Shown here one piece after another: positions 1 through 8,441 of a DNA stretch of 64,000 bases. The stretch spans positions 2,976,001 through 3,040,000 of the forward strand of contig NZ_CP076023.1 in the NCBI RefSeq assembly GCF_018623035.1, in the 5' to 3' direction. Position numbers and translations under genes: made by a program. Position 1 is the first letter of the stretch. Every line of letters starts with the position of its first letter. The notes under the pieces were generated by a model. That model saw nothing but the letters and a program-made list of their open reading frames with translations. It was not told the DNA's origin and ran no database searches. Source of the stretch: Cellulomonas dongxiuzhuiae. Lineage in GTDB: Bacteria > Actinomycetota > Actinomycetes > Actinomycetales > Cellulomonadaceae.

Positions 1-481
1 GCGAGGTGATGATGCCCGCGACCGCGGCGGCCACCGACGACGTGAGGATGTCCCGGTTGTAGACGTGCATGAGCTCGTGGCCCAGGACGCCGCGCAGCTC
101 GCGCTCGTCGAGGATCGCCAGGATGCCGTCGGTGCAGCAGACCGCGGCGTGCTGCGGGTTGCGCCCCGTGGCGAACGCGTTCGGCGCCATCGTCGGCGAC
201 ACGTACAGCCGAGGCATGGGCTGGCGGGCCGCCGTCGACAGCTCACGCACGATCCGGTACATCACCGGCTGCTCGAGCTCGCTGACGGGCCGCGCGCGCA
301 TCGCGCGGATCGCGATCTTGTCGGAGTTCCAGTAGCTGTACGCCGTCATCGCCACGCCCAGCAGGGCGAAGAGCCACAGGTACCGTGCGCCCCCGACGAG
401 CCACCCGATCCCGAGCAGCACCACCCACAGGGCGCCGAACAGCGCCGCCGTCTTCAGCCCGTTGTAGTGCCGGTGCCCCAT
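1..481 (-). CDS. htpX: HtpX-type M48 zinc metalloprotease, 3' part missing (window edge)
   Basis: Only the first 160 codons are in the window; the gene runs off the left edge. Two hydrophobic segments (about residues 12-30 and 33-50) are followed by the zinc-binding motif HELMH at about residues 135-139, the active-site signature of membrane-bound M48 peptidases that degrade misfolded membrane proteins. The motif faces the cytoplasm in known HtpX. An AGGA-rich ribosome site lies just ahead of the ATG. The gene is on the same strand as fprA but separated from it by a strong hairpin, so it probably has its own promoter. In mycobacteria htpX lies next to a prenyl diphosphate synthase gene, as it nearly does here. 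Family assignment is firm; the C-terminal half cannot be judged. Confidence 0.93.
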   Translation of the reverse strand, partial: MGHRHYNGLKTAALFGALWVVLLGIGWLVGGARYLWLFALLGVAMTAYSYWNSDKIAIRAMRARPVSELEQPVMYRIVRELSTAARQPMPRLYVSPTMAPNAFATGRNPQHAAVCCTDGILAILDERELRGVLGHELMHVYNRDILTSSVAAAVAGIITS

Positions 482-586
482 GTGCGTTCCTCGTCCTCCC
501 CCACGTCCCACGTCGAGCGTGACATGCCTACCGGCAGAACGCCCGGTGCCCCGCGGACGTTCCCGTGCGGACGGCGCGTGGGCGCA

Positions 587-631
587 GCACGCAGGCCCCC
601 GGACGGGCGGACCGTCCGGGGGCCTGCGTGC
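587..631 (-). terminator. Perfect 20-bp hairpin after fprA
   Basis: Positions 587-606 pair perfectly with 612-631 around a 5-base loop. It starts 8 bases beyond the fprA stop codon and precedes htpX on the same strand, so it most likely terminates fprA transcription. There is no clear U-tract, as is usual in high-GC actinobacteria. Confidence 0.85.
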
Positions 632-638
632 GACGTGC

Positions 639-2024
639 TCAGTCCTGCGGGACCTCGCGCCCCAGCGCGACCGCGACCATGTGCTCGCGCGGGACGACCT
701 TGACGCGCTCCCGGCCGTGGGGCTCGCCCAGGGACCGCTCGTACGCGTCGAGGAGCTCCCAGCCGGACCACTCGATGGTGTCCGCTCCCCGCTGCGCGAG
801 GAAGTCGAGCACCGCCTGCGGGTCGCGCTCGGTCGCCGTGTAGAACGCCTCCCCCGCCGCCGCGACGTCCTCGCCGAGGTGACGGATCGTCTCCGAGGCG
901 TCCGACTTGGTGTGGCCGATGAGCCCGACCGGGCCGCGCTTGATCCACCCGGTCGCGTACACGCCCGGCAGGTGGTCGCCGTCGACGTCGAGGACGCGGC
1001 CCTCGCGGTTGGGGATGACCCCGGCGACGTCGTCGAACGGGATGTCCACGAGCGGCGAGCCGAAGTACCCGACCGCGCGGTAGACGGCCTGGACGGGCCA
1101 CTCGTGGAGCTGGCCGGTGCCGGTGACGTTGCCGTCGCCGTTGAGCGCCGTGCGCTCGGTGCGCAGGCCGACGACGTGGCCGTCCTCGCCGAGCACCTCG
1201 ACCGGCTTGTGCAGGAAGTGCAGGTGGATGCGGCGCGAGGCCGTGAGGTCCTCGGGCTCCTTGAGGGTCCAGTCCGTGAGCGTCTTGACGACCTGCTTGG
1301 TCTGGTTGCTCGAGTGGATCGCGGCCATCGAGCCCTCGTCGAACTCGAAGTCCTCGGGGTAGACGACCGTGTCGACGTCCGGCACGTGGCCGAGCTCGCG
1401 CAGCTCCAGCGGCGAGAACTTGGCCTGGGCCGGGCCACGACGCGCGAAGACGTGGACGTCGGTGACCGGGTTCGCCTTGAGGATGTCGTAGACGTTCTGC
1501 GGGAGCTCGGTGGGCAGCAGGTCGTCGGCGTGCTTGGCCAGGATGCGGGCCACGTCGAGCGCGACGTTGCCCGCGCCCAGCACGGCGACCTGCGTGGCCT
1601 CCAGGGGCCACGTGCGCGGCACGTCGGGGTGCCCGTCGTACCAGGAGACGAAGTCGGCGGCACCGTAGGAGCCCTCGAGGTCGATGCCCGGGATCGGCAG
1701 GTCCGCGTCGCGGATCGAGCCCGTGGAGAAGATGACCGCGTCGTAGAAGGTGCGCAGGTCGTCGAGCTTGAGGTCGGTCCCGTAGTCGACGTTCGCGAGC
1801 AGGCGGATGTCACCGCGCTCGAGCACCTTGTGCAGCGCGACGATGATCTGCTTGATCCGCGGGTGGTCGGGGGCCACGCCGTAGCGCACGAGGCCGAACG
1901 GTGCCGGGAGCCGCTCGAACAGGTCGATGCTGACGTCGAGGTCGGTCTTCGACAGGATGTCGGCCGCGTAGATGCCGGCCGGACCGGCGCCGACGATCGC
2001 GACGCGCAGGGTCGGGGTGCTCAC
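639..2024 (-). CDS. fprA: FprA-like FAD ferredoxin-NADP+ reductase
   Basis: A 461-residue enzyme of the adrenodoxin-reductase/glutathione-reductase fold that moves electrons between NADPH and ferredoxin in the cytosol. The N-terminus has the FAD dinucleotide motif GAGPAGIYAA, and a second nucleotide motif, GAGNVALDVAR, lies near residue 160, where NADPH binds. Length matches mycobacterial FprA (about 456). The GTG start at 2024 was chosen because it directly precedes the conserved STPTLRVAIVGAG segment and has a GGAAGG ribosome site upstream; a longer frame exists but would add a non-conserved basic tail. A TAGACT -10-like element at 2139-2144 (minus strand) could drive it. The electron partner is not encoded nearby. 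Confidence 0.93.
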   Translation of the reverse strand: MSTPTLRVAIVGAGPAGIYAADILSKTDLDVSIDLFERLPAPFGLVRYGVAPDHPRIKQIIVALHKVLERGDIRLLANVDYGTDLKLDDLRTFYDAVIFSTGSIRDADLPIPGIDLEGSYGAADFVSWYDGHPDVPRTWPLEATQVAVLGAGNVALDVARILAKHADDLLPTELPQNVYDILKANPVTDVHVFARRGPAQAKFSPLELRELGHVPDVDTVVYPEDFEFDEGSMAAIHSSNQTKQVVKTLTDWTLKEPEDLTASRRIHLHFLHKPVEVLGEDGHVVGLRTERTALNGDGNVTGTGQLHEWPVQAVYRAVGYFGSPLVDIPFDDVAGVIPNREGRVLDVDGDHLPGVYATGWIKRGPVGLIGHTKSDASETIRHLGEDVAAAGEAFYTATERDPQAVLDFLAQRGADTIEWSGWELLDAYERSLGEPHGRERVKVVPREHMVAVALGREVPQD

Positions 2025-2200
2025 GGGACCTGGTTGCCTTCCGCTGTGGGGAGCCCTCGCACGACGGGGCGTCCGGACGGAGGTGACGTCGCGCCACACG
2101 GCCGCGCCCCGCCGTCGGTGCGAGAGCAGTGCCTGCCAAGTCTAGGACGCGGGCACGCACCTGCTCGACGTCCACTCCACGATACGGACAGCCCACGATG

Positions 2201-2228
2201 TGGACAGCACGCGGACCCCGCCTAGAGT
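2201..2228 (+). promoter_or_regulatory. Promoter of rarD, leaderless type
   Basis: TGGACA (2201-2206) and TAGAGT (2223-2228) are separated by 16 bases. The -10 ends six bases before the GTG start, so transcription should begin at or next to the start codon. Confidence 0.6.
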
Positions 2229-2234
2229 CGCCGC

Positions 2235-3149
2235 GTGGACGCACCCGCCCCCGGTCGCCGCGGCGGCCTCGCCGCCGGCGTCGGCGCCTACGCGCTGTGG
2301 GGCGCCCTCCCCCTGTACTTCCCGCTGCTGACCCCCTCCGACCCGGTCGAGATCATCGCGCACCGCGTCGTGTGGTCGCTCCTGTTCTGCCTGGTCCTGC
2401 TGCAGGTCACCGGCACGTGGCGCCCCTTCGTCACGATCCTGCGGGACCGCGCGCTGCTCCTGCGGCTCACGCTCGCGGCCGTGCTCCTCGCGGTCAACTG
2501 GCTCGTGTTCGTCCACGGTGTGACCACCGGCCACGTCGTGGACGCGGCGCTGGGGTACTTCATCAACCCGCTCGTCACGATCGCGCTCGCGGTGGTCGTG
2601 CTCAAGGAGCGCCTGCGCACGGTGCAGTGGGTCGCGGTCGGCTGCGGCGTCGCCGCGGTCGTCGTGCTGTCGGTCGGCTACGGGCGCCTGCCGTGGATCG
2701 CCCTGGTGCTGGCGGGCAGCTTCGGCACCTACGGGCTCATCAAGAGCCGCGTCGGGCCGCGCGTCACCGCGCTGCCGGGACTGGCCGCCGAGACCACGGT
2801 CCTGGCGCCCGTCGCCGTGCTCTACCTCGTGTGGCTCCACGCCACGGGTGCCGGCACGTTCGCGCTCGACCTGCACGGCCTCGCGCTCGTCGGCACGGGC
2901 GTCCTCACGGCGGTGCCGCTGCTGCTGTTCAACTCGGCCGCGCGGCGCCTGCCGCTGACGACCGTGGGCCTGCTGCAGTACCTGGCACCGGTCCTGCAGC
3001 TGGCCATCGGCGTGCTGGTCGCGGGCGAGCAGATGCCCCCCGCCCGGTGGTGGGGCTTCGGGCTGGTGTGGCTCGCGCTCGTCGTGCTGACGGTGGACGG
3101 GCTGCGGCACTCGCGGCGGCCCTCGCCGCGCGCGCCGACCGCCGCCTGA
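2235..3149 (+). CDS. rarD: RarD/EamA-family transporter
   Basis: A 304-residue integral membrane protein with about ten hydrophobic segments in two homologous halves, the layout of the drug/metabolite transporter superfamily. The opening run, with YALWGALPLYFPLL followed by IIAHRVVWSL, is characteristic of the RarD branch (named for chloramphenicol sensitivity); the true substrate of these permeases is generally unknown. No Shine-Dalgarno is visible and the GTG sits six bases after a -10 element, so leaderless translation is likely. It converges with the FHA protein gene, leaving only 18 bases between the two stops. Family is firm, substrate unknown. Confidence 0.88.
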   Translation: MDAPAPGRRGGLAAGVGAYALWGALPLYFPLLTPSDPVEIIAHRVVWSLLFCLVLLQVTGTWRPFVTILRDRALLLRLTLAAVLLAVNWLVFVHGVTTGHVVDAALGYFINPLVTIALAVVVLKERLRTVQWVAVGCGVAAVVVLSVGYGRLPWIALVLAGSFGTYGLIKSRVGPRVTALPGLAAETTVLAPVAVLYLVWLHATGAGTFALDLHGLALVGTGVLTAVPLLLFNSAARRLPLTTVGLLQYLAPVLQLAIGVLVAGEQMPPARWWGFGLVWLALVVLTVDGLRHSRRPSPRAPTAA

Positions 3150-3167
3150 CGACGTCGCGTGCGGCCG

Positions 3168-4826
3168 TCAGTCGGCCTCGACGCGCGCCTCACGGTCGCC
3201 CAGGCGCACGGTCCAGCCGGCGCCGACGAGGGCCCGGGTGTTCGCCGGCAGCACGCGGGCCGTGCCCGCAGGGTCGATGACGACCGTGCCGTTGGTGGAG
3301 CCGCGGTCGCACACCCAGATGGCGGAGTCCTCGTCGGCCGTCGCCGCCTCGGGGCCGAACTCGGCGTGCACGCGCGAGAGCGACCGCGCGGCATCGCTCA
3401 GCACGACCACGTGCAGGATGTCCTGGCCGTCCTCGGCCCGTGGCCCACGGCCCACGAGGCCGCGACCCACGACGCGCACGCGCTCACCGGTGTCGAAGTG
3501 CAGCGCGAGGGTGCCGGTGCGGCGGCGCAGGGACTCCGGGTCCCGCACGCGCGTGTGCTCGAGCTCCGCGAGGTCCTCGTCCAGCGCGTGCGCCACGGCC
3601 TGCCCGGCGGCCGGACGCGCGCCGCCCTGCCCCGGGACCGCAGCGGGGGGCGGGGGCAGCAGATCGACCTCGGGCAGCCCGGCAGCGGGCCGCGGGGTGG
3701 CCCCGGCGGGCGCCGCGGGGACGAGGTCGGCGAGCGGGGGCGTCACGGGCGTCGTCGCCGACGCCGGCGGCGGCAGGACCGGGACGGCCGGCGGCGCGGG
3801 GGCGAAGAGGAAGTCGTCCACGGAGGCGTCGGGGGCAGGGGCGGCGGGGACGGGGGCGGTGGGGACGGCGGGACCCGAGGGCGCCGAGGGCGTCCACGGC
3901 CGCGCGGCGCCCTGCGGGCCGGCGGCCGCAGCGGGACGGGCCGGACGTGCGGACGACGCGTGCGCGTGCACCACCGTGGTGCCCGACGCCTTGTCGTGCC
4001 ACCCGCGACGGCGCGGACCGGAGTCCCACGCGGCCGAGGCTGCCACGACCCAGTTGCCGACGAGGCAGGCGAGGGTCCCCGCACCGACCACGAGCTGCCG
4101 GAGCAGCGCGCGCCAGACGCCCGGGACGCCGCCCGTGCGCTCGTCGACGGTCCGCAGGCCCATCAGGCGCGCCCCGAGCGTCGCCCCACCGAGGCCCTCC
4201 GCGAGCACCTGCGCGACGGCGACCAGCAGGCCCAGCAGCGCGGGCAGCAGCACCATCCCGCCGTCGGTGAGCCGGACCACGAGCAGCCCCACGCCGGCCG
4301 CGGCCGCCGCGGCGACGACGTCGATCGCGTACGCCAGCACGCGCGTCCCGACGGGCGGCGGGACGTCCGCGGCGCGCGACGGGGCGGGGCGCGTCGGTCG
4401 GGCCGAGGCCCGCACGTCACGCGCGGCCGCGGCCGCGTCGAAGGCGGCGGGCGGCGTCGGCACGGGCGGTGCGGGGAGCGGTGCAGCGCCGGGGAGCGGC
4501 GCGGGGCCCAGGGACGGGGCAGAACCCGTGAGCGGGGCGTCCGCGCGGTGCGACGAGGGTGGGCGCAGACCGCTCGCGGTGCCACCGGCAGGCGGTGAGG
4601 CCGCGGATGCGACGCTCTCCCGCGACGCGGTGCCGCCCGCGGCTGCCCGGCGCGCGGCCAGACCGCCCGCACGGGGGGCGTCGTCGTCGCCCGGGACGTC
4701 GTCGTCCTCCGTCGCGGGGCGCGCGATCAGCGGGACCCGGGCCCCGCAGACGGCGCAGGACTCGGCGTCGGGGGCGAGCGGCATGCCGCACGATGCGCAG
4801 CGCGGGGCCGAGGCGCGGGTGCTCAC
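3168..4826 (-). CDS. Zinc-ribbon / RDD membrane / FHA domain protein
   Basis: A 552-residue multidomain protein. Residues 8-29 hold two CxxC pairs (CASCG, CAVCG) typical of a zinc ribbon. A long Pro/Ala-rich linker leads to an RDD membrane domain around residues 150-270 (VGTRVLAYAIDVVA, then GLRTVDERTGG). After a second Pro/Ala linker comes a C-terminal FHA domain (about 450-552) with the GRG, SRVHAEF and GSTNG signature that binds phosphothreonine. It is 28 bases downstream of the PP2C phosphatase gene, so the pair probably forms a phospho-signalling unit. The GTG start is supported by GGAGGACC just upstream. The partner kinase is not in the window; membrane location and phosphopeptide binding are inferred from the domains. 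Confidence 0.85.
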   Translation of the reverse strand: MSTRASAPRCASCGMPLAPDAESCAVCGARVPLIARPATEDDDVPGDDDAPRAGGLAARRAAAGGTASRESVASAASPPAGGTASGLRPPSSHRADAPLTGSAPSLGPAPLPGAAPLPAPPVPTPPAAFDAAAAARDVRASARPTRPAPSRAADVPPPVGTRVLAYAIDVVAAAAAAGVGLLVVRLTDGGMVLLPALLGLLVAVAQVLAEGLGGATLGARLMGLRTVDERTGGVPGVWRALLRQLVVGAGTLACLVGNWVVAASAAWDSGPRRRGWHDKASGTTVVHAHASSARPARPAAAAGPQGAARPWTPSAPSGPAVPTAPVPAAPAPDASVDDFLFAPAPPAVPVLPPPASATTPVTPPLADLVPAAPAGATPRPAAGLPEVDLLPPPPAAVPGQGGARPAAGQAVAHALDEDLAELEHTRVRDPESLRRRTGTLALHFDTGERVRVVGRGLVGRGPRAEDGQDILHVVVLSDAARSLSRVHAEFGPEAATADEDSAIWVCDRGSTNGTVVIDPAGTARVLPANTRALVGAGWTVRLGDREARVEAD

Positions 4827-4854
4827 GGGCGGTCCTCCGGGGTCGGGTGCGCGG

Positions 4855-5622
4855 TCATCGTGCCACGTCGGCGCCCGTGGCCGCGCCCGGTTCCCGGGTG
4901 ACGGCCACCGCGTCCACGACCACGACGGTCACGTTGTCCTGCGCACCGGCGGCGAGCGCCTCGCGCACGAGGCGGTCGGCGGCGGCCCGCGGGTGCCGCT
5001 CGGTGCGCAGCACCGCCTGGACGCGCGCGTCGGACAGCGCCTCCGTCAGGCCGTCGGAGCACATCACCATGCGGTCGCCGGGGCTGACCGGGAACATCCG
5101 CAGGTCGGGGTCCACACGGGACGCGGCGCCGCCCAGCACCCGCGTCACGACGTGCCGCCGAGGGTGGCGCGCGGCGTCCTCGACCGCGACCAGCCCCTGC
5201 TCGACGAGCTCGGCCACCTCCGAGTGGTCCTGCGTGACCTGCTCGAGCATGCCGCCCGCCATGCGGTACGTGCGCGAGTCGCCGACGTTGAGGACGAGCC
5301 AGCACGGCACGCCCGCGTGCTCGGTGACGACGACACCCGTGAGCGTCGTCCCGGGACGCCGCTGCCCCTCCGCGGGCAGCTCCCGGACGGCGCTGTGGGC
5401 CTCGCGCACGACGCGCGTGACGTCGTCCATGGTCGGGGTCGTCCCGGCGAGCCGGGCCACGACGTCCACGGCGACGCGCGACGCGACCTCGCCGGCCTCG
5501 TGCCCACCCATGCCGTCGGCGACGAGGAACAACCCGTCCGACGCCGACGCCGTGTCCTCGTTGGTCTCCCGCGCCGCCTGGTCGGTGGCGACGCCGTACC
5601 GCAGCCGGACGCCCGCAACCAT
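4855..5622 (-). CDS. PP2C-family protein serine/threonine phosphatase
   Basis: A 255-residue metal-dependent phosphatase. All PP2C landmarks are present: R-x-x-NED near residue 20, DGMGGHEAG near 37, VGDSRTYR near 115, CSDGLTEAL near 190 and DNVTVVVVD near 235; the aspartates bind Mg/Mn. There is no membrane segment, so it is a short cytosolic form rather than the full-length membrane PstP type. It starts 13 bases after the prenyl synthase stop and ends 28 bases before the FHA protein gene, suggesting one transcript. It likely removes phosphates placed by Ser/Thr kinases, perhaps acting with the FHA protein; that pairing is inferred from position. Confidence 0.9.
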   Translation of the reverse strand: MVAGVRLRYGVATDQAARETNEDTASASDGLFLVADGMGGHEAGEVASRVAVDVVARLAGTTPTMDDVTRVVREAHSAVRELPAEGQRRPGTTLTGVVVTEHAGVPCWLVLNVGDSRTYRMAGGMLEQVTQDHSEVAELVEQGLVAVEDAARHPRRHVVTRVLGGAASRVDPDLRMFPVSPGDRMVMCSDGLTEALSDARVQAVLRTERHPRAAADRLVREALAAGAQDNVTVVVVDAVAVTREPGAATGADVAR

Positions 5623-5635
5623 CGCCGCTACCGCG

Positions 5636-6643
5636 TCACGACGCGCGGTCGACGAGGGCGTCGGCGAACGCGACCAGGGCGTCCTTCACGGCGCCGGGCG
5701 GCAGCGGCGCCAGCTCCGTGACGGCCTGGCGCGCCAGCTCGACGGCGCGACGGCGGGTGACGGCGACGACCTCGTGCTCACGCAGCGCTGCGACGGCGAC
5801 CGCGAGGTCGCCGTCGTCGCTCAGGTCGGAGTCCAGGAGCGCCACGACCTCCCGGTCGGCCGAGCCGGCAGGCCCCGACGCGGCACGCGAGCGCAGCAGC
5901 AGCGCCGGCATCGTCGGCACGCCCTCGCGCAGGTCGGTGCCGGGGGTCTTGCCGGTGACGGTGCCGTCGGAGGTGAGGTCGATGACGTCGTCCGCGAGCT
6001 GGAACGCGACGCCGATGGTCTCGCCGAACTGCGTGACCGTGCGCACCTCGTCCGGCCGGCAGCCGGCGAACATCGCACCGAACCGTGCGGAGGTCGCGAT
6101 GAGCGACGCCGTCTTGTCCGCGAGCACCTGGAGGTAATGCTCGACGGGGTCCTCGTCGGGCCGCGGCCCGACCGTCTCGTGGAGCTGCCCGAGGCACAGC
6201 CGCTCGAACGTCTGCGCCTGGATCCGCACGGCCTCCGGGCCGAGGCCCGAGACGATGGACGACGCGCGGGCGAACAGCAGGTCACCGGTGAGGATGGCCA
6301 CCGAGTTGCCCCACACCTCGTGCGCCGAGGGTGCCCCGCGGCGCAGCGGTGCGGAGTCCATGACGTCGTCGTGGTAGAGCGTCGCGAGGTGCGTGAGCTC
6401 GACGACGGCCGCGGCGTCGACGACCTCGCGCCGGTTGCCGTCGCCGAGCTCGGCCGTCAGGAGCGTCAGCAGCGGACGCAGCCGCTTGCCGCCGGCGTCG
6501 ACGAGGTGCCGGGACGCGTCGTGGGCGATCGGGTCGGCGTACGAGACCGCGTCACGCAGCAGCTCCTCGACGAGCCGGAGGCGCCCCGTGAGGCGCTCGG
6601 CGAGCGCGGCGTCGTGCAGGGGCAGGGCGAGGGCGGTCGTCAC
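5636..6643 (-). CDS. Long-chain polyprenyl diphosphate synthase
   Basis: A 335-residue trans-prenyltransferase that extends allylic diphosphates with isopentenyl diphosphate. The first Asp-rich motif reads LYHDDVMDSAPLRRG and the second QLADDVIDLTSD; both coordinate Mg-diphosphate. The residues before the first motif are small to medium, consistent with a long-chain product, here most likely the menaquinone side chain. Its homologue grcC1 sits beside menJ in mycobacteria; here the whole nuo operon lies between the two. Translation starts at a GTG six bases after TAGGTT, so it has its own leaderless promoter although it follows nuoN by only 97 bases. Exact chain length cannot be read from the sequence. 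Confidence 0.92.
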   Translation of the reverse strand: MTTALALPLHDAALAERLTGRLRLVEELLRDAVSYADPIAHDASRHLVDAGGKRLRPLLTLLTAELGDGNRREVVDAAAVVELTHLATLYHDDVMDSAPLRRGAPSAHEVWGNSVAILTGDLLFARASSIVSGLGPEAVRIQAQTFERLCLGQLHETVGPRPDEDPVEHYLQVLADKTASLIATSARFGAMFAGCRPDEVRTVTQFGETIGVAFQLADDVIDLTSDGTVTGKTPGTDLREGVPTMPALLLRSRAASGPAGSADREVVALLDSDLSDDGDLAVAVAALREHEVVAVTRRRAVELARQAVTELAPLPPGAVKDALVAFADALVDRAS

Positions 6644-6649
6644 AGCACG

Positions 6650-6655
6650 AACCTA
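6650..6655 (-). promoter_or_regulatory. -10 element of the prenyl synthase gene
   Basis: TAGGTT on the minus strand ends exactly six bases before the GTG start at 6643, the leaderless arrangement seen at several other genes here. No clear -35. Confidence 0.5.
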
Positions 6656-6740
6656 TCCGCACCACGGCCGCGGGAAGGAACCGAGGGGGCGTGATGTCCG
6701 GTCGCTCCCGGTCCGCCCCGTCGGCGCCGTCCGCGTCGGC

Positions 6741-8441
6741 TCACGGCAGCAGGACCGCCACCGACGCGATCGCGTCGAGCACGGGCGACGGCGCGACGCC
6801 GAGCACGACCGTGATCGCCGCGCACACCGCGACGGCGACGACCGTCAGACCCTCGCCACCCACCGCGACCGTGCGCGTGGTCCGCTCGGCCTCGGCCGTC
6901 GCGACCGCCACCGGGACACGGACCGGGTCGGCGCCGCCGGCCGGCGGCGCGGTGGTGCCGGACGCGAGCGAGGAGACCTCGGTGTGGTCCGCGTCGGTCC
7001 CGTCGTGGCTCTCCGTGAAGAACATGAGCACGATGATGCGGACGTAGAAGAACGCCGCCGCGGCCGAGGCGAGCACGCCGACCAGCGCCAGCTGCCACGC
7101 CCCGCCCTCCACCGCCGCGGAGAACACCGCGAACTTGCCGACGAAGCCCGCGGTGAGCGGGATGCCGGCGAACGACAGCAGGAAGAGCGTGAACGTGACG
7201 GCCACCACCGGGTGCGAGCGTCCCAGCCCCGCCCACTGCGGCAGGCGCGTGGCCTCGCCGAGCACGGCCGGGGCGCCGTCGGCGCCGGTGCCCTGCTCGC
7301 GCACGAGCGACACGAGCCCGAACGCGCCCACCGTGGCCGCGCCGTACGCCAGCAGGTAGAACAGCACGGCCGTGATGCCGGAGTCCTCGAGCGCGACGAC
7401 ACCCGTCAGGACGAAGCCGGCGTGCGCGATCGACGAGTACGCGAGCAGACGCTTGACGTCGGTCTGCACGAGGGCCGCGACCGTCCCGACGACCATCGTG
7501 AGGATCGCCACGACCCACAGGACGACCTCGAGGTCCCAGGCCATCCCCGGCAGCATGCCGTAGACGACGCGCAGCAGGGCGCCGAAGGCCGCGACCTTGG
7601 TGCAGGCGGCCATGAAGGCTGTCACGGGCGTCGGGGCGCCCTGGTAGACGTCGGGCGTCCACATGTGGAACGGCACCGCGCCGACCTTGAAGAACAGCCC
7701 GGCGAGCAGCAGCAGCGCACCGACGACGAGCAGGCCCTCGAGCCCGTTCGGCGTCGCGGTGGCCGCCGCGATGTCGGCGTACCGCAGCGAGCCGGCGTAG
7801 CCGTAGAGCAGGCCGATGCCGAACAGCATGACCGCCGAGATGAACGCGCCCAGCAGGAAGTACTTCATCGACGCCTCCTGCGACAGCAGGCGTCGGCGCC
7901 GACCCATGCCGGACAGCAGGTACAGCGGGAGCGAGAGCACCTCGAGCGCGACGAAGAGCGTCAGCAGGTCGGTCGTCGCGGGGAAGATCATCATGCCGCC
8001 GGTGGCGAACAGCAGGAGCGGGAAGACCTCGGTCTGCCGCAGGCCCTTGCTCCGCGCGAGCTCCTCGTAGTCCGAGCCCGGGACCGCGGCTGCGGACGGC
8101 GCGAACGCGTCCTCACCGCCCGCGACGCGGTCGGCGAAGATCAGCGTCGACAGCAGCGCGAGCAGCACGATCGTGGCCTGCAGCACGAGCGTCGGGCCGT
8201 CGACGACCAGCGAGCCGCCCAGCACGTCGGTGCCGCCCGTCCGCTCGACGCCCGACCACAGCGCGGCGACCGCCAGCAGCGCGCCGGCGAGCGACGCGAG
8301 GGTCAGGACGAGCTGCACGGTGCGGCGACGCGCGGCGGGCACGAACGCCTCGACCAGCACGCCGACGACGGCCGCCAGCAGCACGACCAGCACGGGGACC
8401 ATCGGCCCCCACGCGATCTCGGGGGCGGTGAAGCCGCTCAC
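6741..8441 (-). CDS. nuoN: NADH-quinone oxidoreductase subunit N
   Basis: A 566-residue antiporter-like membrane subunit of complex I, one of three proton-pumping modules in the membrane arm. Many hydrophobic helices are visible, with the family's conserved KVGAVPFHMWTPDVYQGAPTP segment (first part of the antiporter core) near residues 250-270. The last gene of the nuo run; its GTG start overlaps the nuoM stop by 4 bases (GTGA), implying coupled translation. It is longer than E. coli NuoN (about 485), partly through an insertion near residues 490-530 rich in Ser, Thr and Ala, before the final helix. Confidence 0.97.
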   Translation of the reverse strand: MSGFTAPEIAWGPMVPVLVVLLAAVVGVLVEAFVPAARRRTVQLVLTLASLAGALLAVAALWSGVERTGGTDVLGGSLVVDGPTLVLQATIVLLALLSTLIFADRVAGGEDAFAPSAAAVPGSDYEELARSKGLRQTEVFPLLLFATGGMMIFPATTDLLTLFVALEVLSLPLYLLSGMGRRRRLLSQEASMKYFLLGAFISAVMLFGIGLLYGYAGSLRYADIAAATATPNGLEGLLVVGALLLLAGLFFKVGAVPFHMWTPDVYQGAPTPVTAFMAACTKVAAFGALLRVVYGMLPGMAWDLEVVLWVVAILTMVVGTVAALVQTDVKRLLAYSSIAHAGFVLTGVVALEDSGITAVLFYLLAYGAATVGAFGLVSLVREQGTGADGAPAVLGEATRLPQWAGLGRSHPVVAVTFTLFLLSFAGIPLTAGFVGKFAVFSAAVEGGAWQLALVGVLASAAAAFFYVRIIVLMFFTESHDGTDADHTEVSSLASGTTAPPAGGADPVRVPVAVATAEAERTTRTVAVGGEGLTVVAVAVCAAITVVLGVAPSPVLDAIASVAVLLP

